DNA of 64,000 bases from SG8-30 sp963695085 (GTDB taxonomy: Bacteria; Pseudomonadota; Gammaproteobacteria; Steroidobacterales; Steroidobacteraceae). Under the pieces are notes generated by a model. It worked only from the letters and a program-made list of their open reading frames with translations, had not been told where the DNA came from and made no database searches. The translations under genes and the position numbers were made by a program. Shown piece by piece: positions 10,011 through 18,801 of this stretch. The stretch covers positions 310,001-374,000 of the forward strand of contig CAVOFV010000003.1 in assembly GCA_963695085.1 (NCBI GenBank), given 5' to 3'. The first letter of the stretch is position 1, and each line of letters opens with the position of its first letter.

Positions 10011-11420
10011 TTGTACACGCAGTGTCCTGACTGCGGAACGGTATTCAAGATCACCGCGGACGCGTTGCGCGCCGCGCAGGGCACGGTGCGTTGCGGAATC
10101 TGTTCCACCGGGTTCAGCGCGCTCGAGTACCTGAGCGAACAGCCGCTGCTGCAGCCTCACGAGGCGGAGGAGGCGCCCGAAGACACGATGACCGTCGAGG
10201 AATTGCCGGGCACCGAGTTCATCGAGTTGTCCAGCGCGCAGGATCCTCCCACAGAGGCAACCCGTCCGCCGGACGAAGGCGACGAGCCGAGGCAGTTACC
10301 GGACGCTGACGACACGGATGCCGGGGATGAGCACCCCACTGCGGCCGAGGCCGACGCGGATGTCGACGACGATGTTGAAGTCGAGGCCGAATTCGAGTCG
10401 GATTTCGATCTGGAATTCCACGGCTCCGCGGAGGACCTCGACAGGTTGTTCGTGGAAGACGACGTCGAGGCCGCTGGCCGGGGCGCGGCCAGCGTCGAAG
10501 ATCTCGACAAGTCGATCGGCGAGATTGCGGCGGCCGACCTCAGCGGCATCGAGGTGGTCGAGGAGTCGCCGCCGGCTGACGACGACGGCACCGGCGACGG
10601 CGCACACCCCGGCCGCATCGCCGCGGTCCTGGCGTTCCGCCGGCCCGACGGCGGCGACACCGATGACGGTACGCAGGCCGGCCCCGCGGCATTCGAGGCG
10701 GCCACTGCGGCCGAGCAGGATATCGACCTCAGTGATCCCCTGAGCCGAACCGACGAGTACCCGATACTGGCGCTGGAGGAAGGCGATGACGCCGGCGCCG
10801 CGCTGCACATCCTGATTCCCGAGGAACTGCGCCACGCCGCGGCGGGCCATGCGCCGGCCGCCGACGCATTTGCCGCCGGCGACGCGCCTGAGGAATCACG
10901 CGACCGGCGCTGGCCGCTGATCGTCGGACTGGTCGTGGCGCTGCTTGTGCTGGCGGCGCAGGCCGTGCATTTCTGGCGCGAGGATCTCGTACGCCATCCG
11001 CTTGCCGGGCCGTGGCTGTTGCGCGCCTACGCCGCAGCCGGCGTCGGACTCGACGCGCCGGTCGACTTGCTGGCCCTGGAAATCCGGCAGCTCGGCGCCG
11101 CCAACGACCCGATCCAGGCTGGCCGGCTCAAGGTGCGCGCGAGCATCGTCAACCACGCGCCGTTCGCGCAGCCCTACCCGCTGTTGCGCCTGTCCCTGCA
11201 GGATCGGTTCGGCACCACCGTCGGCGTGCGCAACCTGGAGCCGGCCGAGTACCTGCCCGGCGGCAGTGCCGGCGCCCTGCTGGCGCCGTCGCGGCGCGCC
11301 GACGCCGAAATAGTCTTCGTGGACCCGGGCCGCGATGCGGTCGGCTACGAGCTGGATGTCTGCCTGCGCGACTCCGGCGGCGTTCATTGCAGCGCCGAAC
11401 TGAACGGCCGTCGGCAGTGA
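10011..11420 (+). CDS. Zinc-ribbon and DUF3426 membrane protein
   Basis: Member of the MJ0042-type zinc-finger/DUF3426 family that often sits between prmA and dusB; the function is unknown. The N-terminus has a four-cysteine ribbon (Cys5, Cys8, Cys28, Cys31 in QCPDCG and RCGICS). A long very acidic low-complexity region follows (about 50-290, many Asp/Glu runs), then one membrane helix (about 300-322), then the DUF3426 domain (325-469), predicted to lie outside the cytoplasm. TTG 10011 is taken as the start because it has GGGAG eight bases before it and begins the ribbon directly, while upstream frame lies inside prmA. The dusB start overlaps the stop (GTGA). Confidence 0.85.
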   Translation: MYTQCPDCGTVFKITADALRAAQGTVRCGICSTGFSALEYLSEQPLLQPHEAEEAPEDTMTVEELPGTEFIELSSAQDPPTEATRPPDEGDEPRQLPDADDTDAGDEHPTAAEADADVDDDVEVEAEFESDFDLEFHGSAEDLDRLFVEDDVEAAGRGAASVEDLDKSIGEIAAADLSGIEVVEESPPADDDGTGDGAHPGRIAAVLAFRRPDGGDTDDGTQAGPAAFEAATAAEQDIDLSDPLSRTDEYPILALEEGDDAGAALHILIPEELRHAAAGHAPAADAFAAGDAPEESRDRRWPLIVGLVVALLVLAAQAVHFWREDLVRHPLAGPWLLRAYAAAGVGLDAPVDLLALEIRQLGAANDPIQAGRLKVRASIVNHAPFAQPYPLLRLSLQDRFGTTVGVRNLEPAEYLPGGSAGALLAPSRRADAEIVFVDPGRDAVGYELDVCLRDSGGVHCSAELNGRRQ

Positions 11421-12403
11421 AGATCGGTCCCTACCGGCTGGCGGCGCCGCTGGCACTGGCGCCGATGGCCGGCGTGACCGACCTGCCTTTCCGCCTGCTG
11501 TGCCGCAGCATGGGTGCGGGCATCGCGGCGTCCGAGATGCTGACCGCAGACCCCGGCCTGTGGGGCACGCGCAAGTCGCGGTCCCGCCTGGAAATGGGCG
11601 GTGAACCGGAGCCGCGCGCGGTCCAGATCGCCGGTGCCGACCCGCAGCAAATGGCGGTCGCGGCCCGCCTGCATGCCGGGCGCGGTGCACAGATCATCGA
11701 CATCAACATGGGTTGCCCCGCAAAGAAGGTCTGCAACAAGGCCGCCGGTTCAGCCTTGATGCGCGATGAGCCACTGGTGCGGGAAATTTTGCAGCGCGTC
11801 GTACGCGAGGCCGGCGTGCCGGTCACGCTCAAGATGCGCACCGGCTGGGACCGCGGCAACCGCAATGCGGTCAACATCGCCCGCATGGCGGAGGATCTCG
11901 GCGTGGCGGCGCTCGCTGTCCACGGCCGCACCCGCGCCGACCTGTTTTCGGGGCAGGCGGAGTTCGACACCGTCGCCGAGGTCGTGCAGGCGGTGCGGAT
12001 CCCGGTATTCGCCAATGGCGACATCGATTCCGCGCCAGGGGCCGCCCGGGTACTGGCCGCCACCGGCGCCGCGGGAATCATGATCGGCCGCGCCGCACAG
12101 GGACGGCCCTGGCTGTTCCGGGAGGTCTCGTCATACCTGGCGACCGGCATTGCGGTCAGTCCGCCTTCCACGGCGGAGGTCCGTGATATCATGCTCGCGC
12201 ATCTGGAATCGCTGCACGCCTTCTACGGCGAAGACGTCGGCGTCCGCATCGCGCGCAAGCATCTCGGCTGGTATTGCCGGCAATTGCCGACCCGACCAAG
12301 GCCGCCGGTGAAACTGATGCAGGCGACCGTTGCGTCGGACCAGCTGGAACTGGCGGACGCATTCCTGGCGCAGGCCACCGACCCGGAGAGGCGAGCGGCC
12401 TGA
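11417..12403 (+). CDS. dusB: tRNA-dihydrouridine synthase B
   Basis: FMN enzyme that reduces uridine to dihydrouridine in tRNA. The 328-residue TIM-barrel protein has APMAGVTD (15-22) for flavin binding, catalytic Cys100 in NMGCPAKKV, AVHGRTR near residue 177, and the phosphate-binding segment IMIGRAAQGRPWLF near 222-235. GTG 11417 overlaps the stop of the DUF3426 gene and encodes MKIGPYRL, the usual opening. It lies 42 bases before fis, the classic dusB-fis operon. Confidence 0.96.
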   Translation: MKIGPYRLAAPLALAPMAGVTDLPFRLLCRSMGAGIAASEMLTADPGLWGTRKSRSRLEMGGEPEPRAVQIAGADPQQMAVAARLHAGRGAQIIDINMGCPAKKVCNKAAGSALMRDEPLVREILQRVVREAGVPVTLKMRTGWDRGNRNAVNIARMAEDLGVAALAVHGRTRADLFSGQAEFDTVAEVVQAVRIPVFANGDIDSAPGAARVLAATGAAGIMIGRAAQGRPWLFREVSSYLATGIAVSPPSTAEVRDIMLAHLESLHAFYGEDVGVRIARKHLGWYCRQLPTRPRPPVKLMQATVASDQLELADAFLAQATDPERRAA

Positions 12404-12445
12404 GACGAAATACACGCGGAAAGCGGCAGGCGGGGACACAGCAAG

Positions 12446-12748
12446 ATGATCGCCAGGACAAAGGCGCGACGCGCAAGTCGTGGGCCCGTGGCCCGCAGCG
12501 GCGGAAACGGCACGAGGCCCGTACCGCTGCGCAGTCAGACCGAGGAGGCGCTGGACGCCTACTTCAACTCGCTGAACGGCCACAAGCCGGGCCGGCTCTA
12601 CGAGCTGGTCATGCGCGAGGTGGAACAACCGCTATTCAAGTCGGTCATGGACTACGCCGAGGGCAACCAGAGCCAGGCCGCGACCATTCTCGGCATCAAC
12701 CGCGGCACGTTGCGCAAGAAGCTGCGCGAGTACGGGCTGTCGGAGTGA
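12446..12748 (+). CDS. fis: Nucleoid protein and transcription factor Fis
   Basis: DNA-bending dimer that activates rRNA promoters and shapes the chromosome. The 100-residue product has a beta-hairpin/dimer part (QTEEALDAYFNSLNGHKPGRLYELV) and a C-terminal helix-turn-helix (NQSQAATILGINRGTLRKKL, about 73-92) matching Fis. The first 25 residues are basic and not conserved; a later start is possible but no better one is visible. It follows dusB, and purHD lies directly downstream, the order also known from Pseudomonas. Confidence 0.96.
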   Translation: MIARTKARRASRGPVARSGGNGTRPVPLRSQTEEALDAYFNSLNGHKPGRLYELVMREVEQPLFKSVMDYAEGNQSQAATILGINRGTLRKKLREYGLSE

Positions 12749-12800
12749 CGCGCGGCGGCGCCGCCCGGCCACGGCCGGCCGGCGCCGTGGAGGGCAGCCG

Positions 12801-14381
12801 ATGAACCCGATCCGGCGCGCGCTGCTGAGCGCGTCCGACAAGGCCGGCCTCGCGGAGCTGGCCGCGGCGCTGCACGGTCTCGGCATCGAACTCCTGTCGA
12901 CGGGCGGCACGGCCAGGGGGTTGCGCGAGGCGGGCCTGCCGGTCCGCGACATCGCCGAGTACACGGGTTTCCCCGAGATCATGGACGGCCGCGTCAAGAC
13001 TCTGCACCCGAAGGTGCACGGCGCCCTGCTCGCGCGTCGCGGCAAGGACGACGAGGTCATGCGCGAGCATGGCATCGAACCGGTCGACCTCCTCGTGGTG
13101 AACCTGTATCCGTTCGAACGGACGGCCGGACGGGCCGGCGGCACGCGCGAGGAAGCGATCGAGCAGATCGACGTCGGCGGGCCGGCCATGCTGCGCGCGG
13201 CGGCCAAGAACCACGAGCGGGTTGCGGTCCTGGTCGACCCCGCCGATTACGCGCCCGCGCTGGCCGAACTGCAGGCCGCCGGCACGCTCTCGGCGGCGAC
13301 GCGCCTGCGTCTCGCGGCCAAGGCCTTCGCGCATACCGCGGCCTACGACGCAGCCATCGCGTCGTACCTGGAACAGGACCGACTGGCGGAGTCCGGATCC
13401 GGCGCCGTGGATCCTGACTCCCGCTGGCCGGAAACCCTGCGGCTGGCGTTCAGCAGGCGGCAGGTGCTCCGCTACGGCGAGAATCCCCACCAGACAGCCG
13501 CGTTCTACGCAGATCCCGAAACCAGCGGTGCCGGCATCGCCAGCGCGCGCCAGGTGCAGGGCAAGGACCTGTCCTTCAACAACATCGCAGACGCGGACGC
13601 GGCGCTCGAGTGCGTACGCCAATTCGCGGAAGCAGCCTGCGTGATCGTCAAGCACGCGAATCCCTGCGGCGCGGCGATTGCGGAGTCCTTGCGCGATGCC
13701 TACGAGCGTGCCTTTCGCACCGACCCGACCTCCGCCTACGGCGGCATCATCGCGTTCAACCGCCCGCTGGACGAGGCCACGGCCGCCGTCATCCTCGAGC
13801 GGCAGTTCCTGGAAGTGCTGGTGGCGCCGGGCGTGGAAGCCGGCGCGCTGCAACGGCTCGCATCGAAGGCCAACGTACGCGTGCTGGTGACTGGCGACCT
13901 CGGGCGGGCCGTGGCCGGTCGCGACCTGCGCAGCGTAACCGGCGGGCTGCTGGTGCAGGACCGCGACCACGGCGTCGTCCGCAGTGCAGATCTGAAAGTG
14001 GTTACGCGTCGCGCGCCGCAGCCCGCCGAGCTGGCCGACCTGCTGTTTGCGTGGCGGCTGTGCAAGTTCGTCAAGTCCAACGCCGTCGTCTATGCACGCG
14101 GCGGTGCCACGCTGGGCATCGGGGCGGGTCAGATGAGCCGGGTCGTGTCGAGCCGCGTCGCGGCCCTCAAGGCCCGCGAGGAGGGCCTCGAGCTCAGCGG
14201 CGCCGTCATGGCCTCGGATGCGTTCCTGCCGTTTCGCGACGGACTCGACGTCGCGGCCGGGCACGGCATCCGCGCGCTGATCCAGCCGGGCGGCTCGCTG
14301 CGGGATGCCGAGGTGATCGCGGCGGCGGACGGGCACGACATGACGATGGTCTTCACCGGCATGCGTCACTTCAGGCACTGA
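12801..14381 (+). CDS. purH: Bifunctional AICAR formyltransferase/IMP cyclohydrolase
   Basis: Performs the last two steps of IMP synthesis. The 526-residue chain contains an N-terminal MGS-like cyclohydrolase domain (STGGTARGLREAGL, about 34-47; VKTLHPKVHGALLAR, about 70-84) and a C-terminal AICAR transformylase domain with the KHANPCGAA motif (about 284-292) whose Lys-His pair is catalytic. ATG 12801 has GGAGG about nine bases upstream. It is 52 bases after fis and four bases before purD. Confidence 0.98.
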   Translation: MNPIRRALLSASDKAGLAELAAALHGLGIELLSTGGTARGLREAGLPVRDIAEYTGFPEIMDGRVKTLHPKVHGALLARRGKDDEVMREHGIEPVDLLVVNLYPFERTAGRAGGTREEAIEQIDVGGPAMLRAAAKNHERVAVLVDPADYAPALAELQAAGTLSAATRLRLAAKAFAHTAAYDAAIASYLEQDRLAESGSGAVDPDSRWPETLRLAFSRRQVLRYGENPHQTAAFYADPETSGAGIASARQVQGKDLSFNNIADADAALECVRQFAEAACVIVKHANPCGAAIAESLRDAYERAFRTDPTSAYGGIIAFNRPLDEATAAVILERQFLEVLVAPGVEAGALQRLASKANVRVLVTGDLGRAVAGRDLRSVTGGLLVQDRDHGVVRSADLKVVTRRAPQPAELADLLFAWRLCKFVKSNAVVYARGGATLGIGAGQMSRVVSSRVAALKAREEGLELSGAVMASDAFLPFRDGLDVAAGHGIRALIQPGGSLRDAEVIAAADGHDMTMVFTGMRHFRH

Positions 14382-14385
14382 TCGC

Positions 14386-15672
14386 ATGAAGGTACTGGTC
14401 ATCGGCGGCGGCGGCCGCGAGCACGCGCTGGCGTGGAAGCTGGCCGCATCGCCGCGTGTCGAGGAGGTGTTGCTGGCGCCGGGCAACGCCGGCACGGCGC
14501 TGGAGCCTGGTTGCCGCAACGTCGCGGTGTCCGCCGCCGACGTTGCCGGTCTCGTGGCGCTGGCCCGCGACGAGCAGGTCGGCCTGACCATCGTCGGGCC
14601 GGAGGGGCCGCTGGTCGCCGGGGTCGTGGACGCCTTCACTGACGCGGGCCTGCGCTGCTTCGGTCCGGGCCGCGCCGCGGCCCGGCTCGAAGGCAGCAAG
14701 GTCTTCGCCAAGGAGTTCCTCGCGCGGCATGCGATCCCCACGGCCGCCTACGCGCGTTATACCCGCGCCACGTTCGACCCACGGGCCGTCAGCGCACGGC
14801 GCGCGCCGCTGGTGGTCAAGGCCGATGGACTCGCCGCCGGCAAGGGCGTCGTGATCGCGGCGTCGACGGCGGAGGCCATCGCCACCGCCGAGGCGATGTT
14901 CGCCGGCGCCTTTGGCGCCGCCGGCGACACGATCGTCATCGAGGATTTCCTCGACGGCGAGGAAGCGAGCTTCATCGTCATGGCGGACGGCGAGCACGTA
15001 TTGCCGCTCGCGACCTCGCAGGACCACAAGCGGCTCGGCGACGGCGACAGCGGCCCGAACACGGGCGGCATGGGCGCCTACTCGCCAGCGCCGCTGGTCA
15101 CACCGGCGCTGCACGAGCGGATCATGCGCCAGGTCATCCTGCCCACCGTGCGCGGGCTGGCCGCCGAAGGCACGCCCTATACCGGCTTCCTGTATGCGGG
15201 CCTCATGATCGCCCCCGACGGAACGCCCAACGTGCTGGAGTTCAACTGCCGCTTCGGCGATCCCGAGGCCCAGCCGGTCATGGCCCGGCTGAGGTCGGAC
15301 CTCGCCGACCTGTGCGAGGCTGCGCTCGACGGGCGGTTGCAGGCCGCGAAGGCCGAATGGGACCCGCGCGCCGCGCTGGGCGTGGTACTGGCCGCGGCAG
15401 GTTATCCCGCCGACGCGCGCACCGGCGACACCATAGCGGGTCTCGAGGCCGCTGCGCGGCTCGACGGCAAGGTATTCCATGCCGGGACGCGTCTGGCCGG
15501 CAATGCGGTCGTGACGGATGGCGGACGCGTTCTGTGCGCCGTGGGCCTGGGCGACGGCGTGGCGGGGGCGCAACGCGCCGCCTATGCGCTCGCCAACTGC
15601 ATCGCCTGGCCGGGCATGCAGCACCGCCGCGACATCGGCTGGCGGGCGCTCGCACGCAGCGCGCACCGTTGA
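14386..15672 (+). CDS. purD: Phosphoribosylamine-glycine ligase (GARS)
   Basis: ATP-grasp enzyme joining glycine to phosphoribosylamine in purine synthesis. The 428-residue protein shows the N-terminal signature VIGGGGREHALAWKLA (5-20), ADGLAAGKGVVIA (about 146-158) for ATP binding, the GGMGAYSP loop near residue 228, and EFNCRFGDPEAQ near 286-297 for metal binding. It begins four bases after purH and is probably cotranscribed with it. Confidence 0.98.
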   Translation: MKVLVIGGGGREHALAWKLAASPRVEEVLLAPGNAGTALEPGCRNVAVSAADVAGLVALARDEQVGLTIVGPEGPLVAGVVDAFTDAGLRCFGPGRAAARLEGSKVFAKEFLARHAIPTAAYARYTRATFDPRAVSARRAPLVVKADGLAAGKGVVIAASTAEAIATAEAMFAGAFGAAGDTIVIEDFLDGEEASFIVMADGEHVLPLATSQDHKRLGDGDSGPNTGGMGAYSPAPLVTPALHERIMRQVILPTVRGLAAEGTPYTGFLYAGLMIAPDGTPNVLEFNCRFGDPEAQPVMARLRSDLADLCEAALDGRLQAAKAEWDPRAALGVVLAAAGYPADARTGDTIAGLEAAARLDGKVFHAGTRLAGNAVVTDGGRVLCAVGLGDGVAGAQRAAYALANCIAWPGMQHRRDIGWRALARSAHR

Positions 15673-15745
15673 ACGATCCGGCAACGCCATGCGTTATGCT
15701 CCGCCACTGGCCGGCCCCCGCCTGGCGGCAGCAGACGATGCGCCC

Positions 15746-16030
15746 ATGAGTCACATCACCATCCGCCGCAGCCACCAGCTGGCCCACGGCACATTGCGCA
15801 AGCGCATGTCGCACCTGGCCGAGCGGCTCGCCGAGAAGTACGGTGCGGACTGCAGCTGGGACGGCGACGTGGTCAACATCGAGCACTCCAACGTCACCGG
15901 CACCGTGCAGGTGGGCAAGGACGAGGTCGTGATCGACGCCCACCTCGGTTTCTTCCTGTCGATGTTCCAGCACCGCGTCGAGGAGGAGATCGCCGGCCTG
16001 CTGGACGAGGAACTCGGCGGCGCCGTCTGA
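15746..16030 (+). CDS. Polyhydroxyalkanoic-acid-system family small protein
   Basis: A 94-residue protein resembling the PHA_gran_rgn family, small proteins seen near polyester-granule genes but also found alone. It opens MSHITIRRSHQLAHG, then a basic helix with HLAERLAEKYGADCSWDGDVV, then VIDAHLGFFLSMFQHRVEEEI, a pattern shared with the family. ATG 15746 is the first start in the conserved part; upstream in-frame sequence overlaps purD and reads as non-coding. No PHA synthase or phasin is nearby, so a granule role is unproven. It converges with the glycosylase gene. Confidence 0.72.
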   Translation: MSHITIRRSHQLAHGTLRKRMSHLAERLAEKYGADCSWDGDVVNIEHSNVTGTVQVGKDEVVIDAHLGFFLSMFQHRVEEEIAGLLDEELGGAV

Positions 16031-16038
16031 GCGCGCCG

Positions 16039-16683
16039 TCAGCGTGCCGCGCGCGTCTCGACGAGCCTGCCTTCCTTTGCCAGGTCCACGGCCCGCCACA
16101 GGTACCACGCGGCTGTCGTGCGGTGCGGGGCCCAGCGCCGGCCGAAGGCGGCCAGCGCTTTCGGCGCCGGCAGGCTGCGCTTGCGGTACGCCAGCCGGTA
16201 GCCGTTGCGGATGCCGTAGTCGTCCACCGGCAGCACGTCGGGCCGCGCCAGCGTGAACATGAGGAACATCTCGACCGACCAGCGGCCGATGCCGCGCACG
16301 GTGACGAGCCGCTCGATGATCGCCTCGTCGCCCAGCCTCGCGAGGCGCCGCCGGTCCGGGATGGTGCCGTCGAGCGTCTTCTCGGCGATGTCTTTGAGCG
16401 AAGCTGCCTTGGCGCGCGAGAAGCCGGCGGCGCGCAGCGCATCGTGCGGCGTGGCGGCGAGTTCGTGCGGCGCGGGCGGCCGGCCGTCGCCGTACAGGGC
16501 GAAGAACCGCGCCAGGATGGTGCTGGCCGCCTGGCCGGTGAGCTGCTGGTGCGCGACCGCGCGCAGCAGCGCTTCGTACGGCGTGCGCCCGCGCACCGGC
16601 CTGATCTCGCACGGCCCGGCGAGCCGCATGAGGCGGCGCATGACCGGGTCGCTGGCGAGGTGGCGGCGGGCGGCGGAATCCAT
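16039..16683 (-). CDS. DNA-3-methyladenine glycosylase (AlkA/MAG-like, HhH-GPD)
   Basis: Base-excision repair glycosylase that removes alkylated purines. The 214-residue protein has the helix-hairpin-helix LVTVRGIGRWSVEMFLMF (126-143) and the Gly/Pro-rich loop with the catalytic aspartate in LPVDDYGIRNG (Asp155 by analogy with AlkA Asp238). It lacks the N-terminal TBP-like domain of E. coli AlkA, so it belongs to the shorter MAG-type group. It lies 66 bases upstream of the rho stop on the same strand; no terminator is seen between. Confidence 0.88.
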   Translation of the reverse strand: MDSAARRHLASDPVMRRLMRLAGPCEIRPVRGRTPYEALLRAVAHQQLTGQAASTILARFFALYGDGRPPAPHELAATPHDALRAAGFSRAKAASLKDIAEKTLDGTIPDRRRLARLGDEAIIERLVTVRGIGRWSVEMFLMFTLARPDVLPVDDYGIRNGYRLAYRKRSLPAPKALAAFGRRWAPHRTTAAWYLWRAVDLAKEGRLVETRAAR

Positions 16684-16749
16684 CGGCTGTGCCGTCGCGG
16701 AAGGTCCGGAGCCGTCAGGCCCCGGGCGGGTTCAGACTCCCGTCCCTGC

Positions 16750-18189
16750 TCAGCTGCGCTTCATCGCGTCAAAGAACTCGGCGTTGGTCTTGGTGTCCTT
16801 CATCTTGCCGATCAGGAACTCGACCGCCGCCAGCTCATCCATCGGGTGCAGCAGCTTGCGCAGGATCCACATCTTGGCGAGTTCGTCCGGCGCCGTGATC
16901 AGCTCTTCCTTGCGCGTGCCGGAGCGGTTGATGTTGAAGGCCGGGTAGACGCGCTTTTCGGCAATGCGCCGGTCGAGGTGGATCTCGCTGTTGCCGGTGC
17001 CCTTGAACTCCTCGTAGATCACGTCGTCCATGCGCGAGCCGGTGTCGATCAGCGCGGTCGCGATGATGGTCAGCGAGCCGCCCTCCTCGACATTGCGCGC
17101 CGCGCCGAAGAAGCGCTTCGGCCGCTGCAGCGCGTTGGCGTCCACGCCGCCGGTCAGCACCTTGCCGGAACTCGGCACCACGGTGTTGTAGGCGCGCGCC
17201 AGTCGCGTGATCGAGTCCAGCAGGATCACCACGTCGCGCTTGTGCTCGACCAGCCGCTTGGCCTTCTCGATGACCATCTCGGCAACCTGCACGTGCCGGC
17301 TGGCCGGCTCGTCGAAGGTCGAGGCGACCACCTCACCGGTGACCGTGCGGGCCATCTCGGTCACTTCCTCGGGCCGCTCGTCGATCAGCAGCACGATCAG
17401 GTACACGTCCGGGTGGTTGGCGACGATCGAGGTCGCAATGTTCTGCAGCAGCATCGTCTTGCCGGCTTTCGGCGGCGACACGATCAGGCCGCGCTGGCCC
17501 TTGCCGAGCGGCGCCATCAGGTCGATGACGCGCGCGGTCAGGTCCTCGGTCGAGCCGTTGCCCCGTTCCAGCTTGAAGCGCCTGGTCGGGTGCAGCGGCG
17601 TCAGGTTCTCGAACAGCAGCTTGTGGCGGCCGCTCTCGGGCGAGTCGAAGTTGATCTCGCCGACCTTCAGCAGCGCGAAGTACCGCTCGCCGTCCTTGGG
17701 TGGCCGGATCAGACCGGAAATCGAGTCGCCGGTGCGCAGGTTGAAGCGCCGGACCTGCGACGGGCTGACGTAGATATCGTCGGGCCCGGCCAGGTAGGAG
17801 CCTTCGGCCGAGCGCAGGAAGCCGAAGCCGTCCTGCAGGATCTCGAGCACGCCGTCGCCGTAGATGTCCTCACCGCCGCGGGCATGGGCCTTGAGGATCG
17901 AGAAGATGACTTCCTGCTTGCGTTGCCGGGCCGTGTTCTCCAGGCCCATCGCCTCGGCCATCTGCACCAGCTCATGGACCGGCTTGGTCTTGAGCTCGCT
18001 CAGGTTCATCGAACGCCGCGAGGCTGCCAGCTCCTCGGGCGAGATGATCCCGGTCTCGCCTTCCGCGAAATCGTCCTGCGGCAGGCCGTCCTGCTGCTGG
18101 CTCTGCCGGTTGCCGCGGTGGCGTCCCTTGTTGCGGCTGCTGCTGCCGCCGCCGCCGCCGCGGGCCTGGTTACCCAGATAGCCCCTCAC
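16750..18189 (-). CDS. rho: Transcription termination factor Rho with N-terminal extension
   Basis: Hexameric RNA helicase that ends transcription. The core from MNLSELKTKPVHELV to the C-terminal DAMKRS is 419 residues, like E. coli Rho. It has the RNA-binding GDGVLEILQDGFGFLR segment, Walker A PPKAGKTMLL, ERPEEVTEM, the Q-loop LLDSITRLARAYN and R-loop residues all visible. The frame stays open upstream, and GTG 18189 overlaps the trxA stop (GTGA). Using it adds 60 residues rich in Gly, Arg, Ser and Gln followed by an acidic stretch, similar in style to extensions known in Xanthomonas Rho. That start is used here because it is coupled to trxA and avoids a 176-base leader. The alternative is ATG 18009, which has no Shine-Dalgarno. 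Confidence 0.93.
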   Translation of the reverse strand: MRGYLGNQARGGGGGSSSRNKGRHRGNRQSQQQDGLPQDDFAEGETGIISPEELAASRRSMNLSELKTKPVHELVQMAEAMGLENTARQRKQEVIFSILKAHARGGEDIYGDGVLEILQDGFGFLRSAEGSYLAGPDDIYVSPSQVRRFNLRTGDSISGLIRPPKDGERYFALLKVGEINFDSPESGRHKLLFENLTPLHPTRRFKLERGNGSTEDLTARVIDLMAPLGKGQRGLIVSPPKAGKTMLLQNIATSIVANHPDVYLIVLLIDERPEEVTEMARTVTGEVVASTFDEPASRHVQVAEMVIEKAKRLVEHKRDVVILLDSITRLARAYNTVVPSSGKVLTGGVDANALQRPKRFFGAARNVEEGGSLTIIATALIDTGSRMDDVIYEEFKGTGNSEIHLDRRIAEKRVYPAFNINRSGTRKEELITAPDELAKMWILRKLLHPMDELAAVEFLIGKMKDTKTNAEFFDAMKRS

Positions 18190-18512
18190 AGGTGCTGTTC
18201 CAGCAGCGCGGTGAGCTTCGACTTCGGCACCAGACCGACCTGCTGCGCCTCCGGCGCGCCGTTCTTGAACAGGATCAGGGTCGGGATGCCGCGCACGCCG
18301 TACTTCAGCGGCGTCTGGCGGTTGTCGTCGATGTTCAGCTTGGCGATCCTCAGGCGATCGCCGTATTCGCCGGCGATCTCGTCCAGCATCGGGGCGATCG
18401 CCTTGCAGGGGCCGCACCATTCGGCCCAGAAATCCAGAAGCACCGGGACGTCCGACTTGAGCACGTCCTGCTCGAACGTGTCGTCAGAAGTCTGAATAAT
18501 CTTGCCGCTCAC
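18186..18512 (-). CDS. trxA: Thioredoxin 1
   Basis: General cytoplasmic dithiol reductant. The 108-residue product has the full thioredoxin fold with active site WCGPC (Cys33, Cys36), DFWAEWC, and the cis-proline loop GIPTLILF (about 75-82). GTG 18512 is chosen because GGAGG (18521-18525) lies eight bases before it and it gives the standard length; longer in-frame openings add junk. It is first in trxA-rho and diverges from rhlB, the arrangement found in E. coli. Confidence 0.97.
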   Translation of the reverse strand: MSGKIIQTSDDTFEQDVLKSDVPVLLDFWAEWCGPCKAIAPMLDEIAGEYGDRLRIAKLNIDDNRQTPLKYGVRGIPTLILFKNGAPEAQQVGLVPKSKLTALLEQHL

Positions 18513-18801
18513 GCGGTTTTCCTCCTTATCAGGAAGTGTGGGTGGGTCGCTCGATATCGAGAAACATGGCCGCCACCGGGTCTCGAGTGACGAGACGATG
18601 CCCGATGCGGCACAATACTGTCTGGCGCTTGAACCTAAAGCTGCCTGTCTTAGAGTACCGGACCGACCAGTGGCCTTGAAGCAGCCACCACGATTTTCCG
18701 GCTTTGCGCGGATGCTTGCGGGGGACCCGCGATGCTCAGGGTGCCTTTTTAGCCGGTTACGCGCCAATTTTCAAGCAGTGAATGCACGAGAAGACCCCTA
18801 A
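18513..18801. promoter_or_regulatory. Divergent promoter region of trxA-rho and rhlB
   Basis: A 289-base gap between divergent genes with slightly lower GC than its surroundings. Only weak -35/-10 matches were found in either direction (for trxA, TTTAGG and TATTGT near 18610-18645), so no promoter is placed with confidence. No open frame with coding character was seen. Confidence 0.4.

Noticed and set aside
12696..14741. Long minus-strand open frame opposite purH-purD
   Set aside because: Wrong-strand shadow of two certain purine genes.
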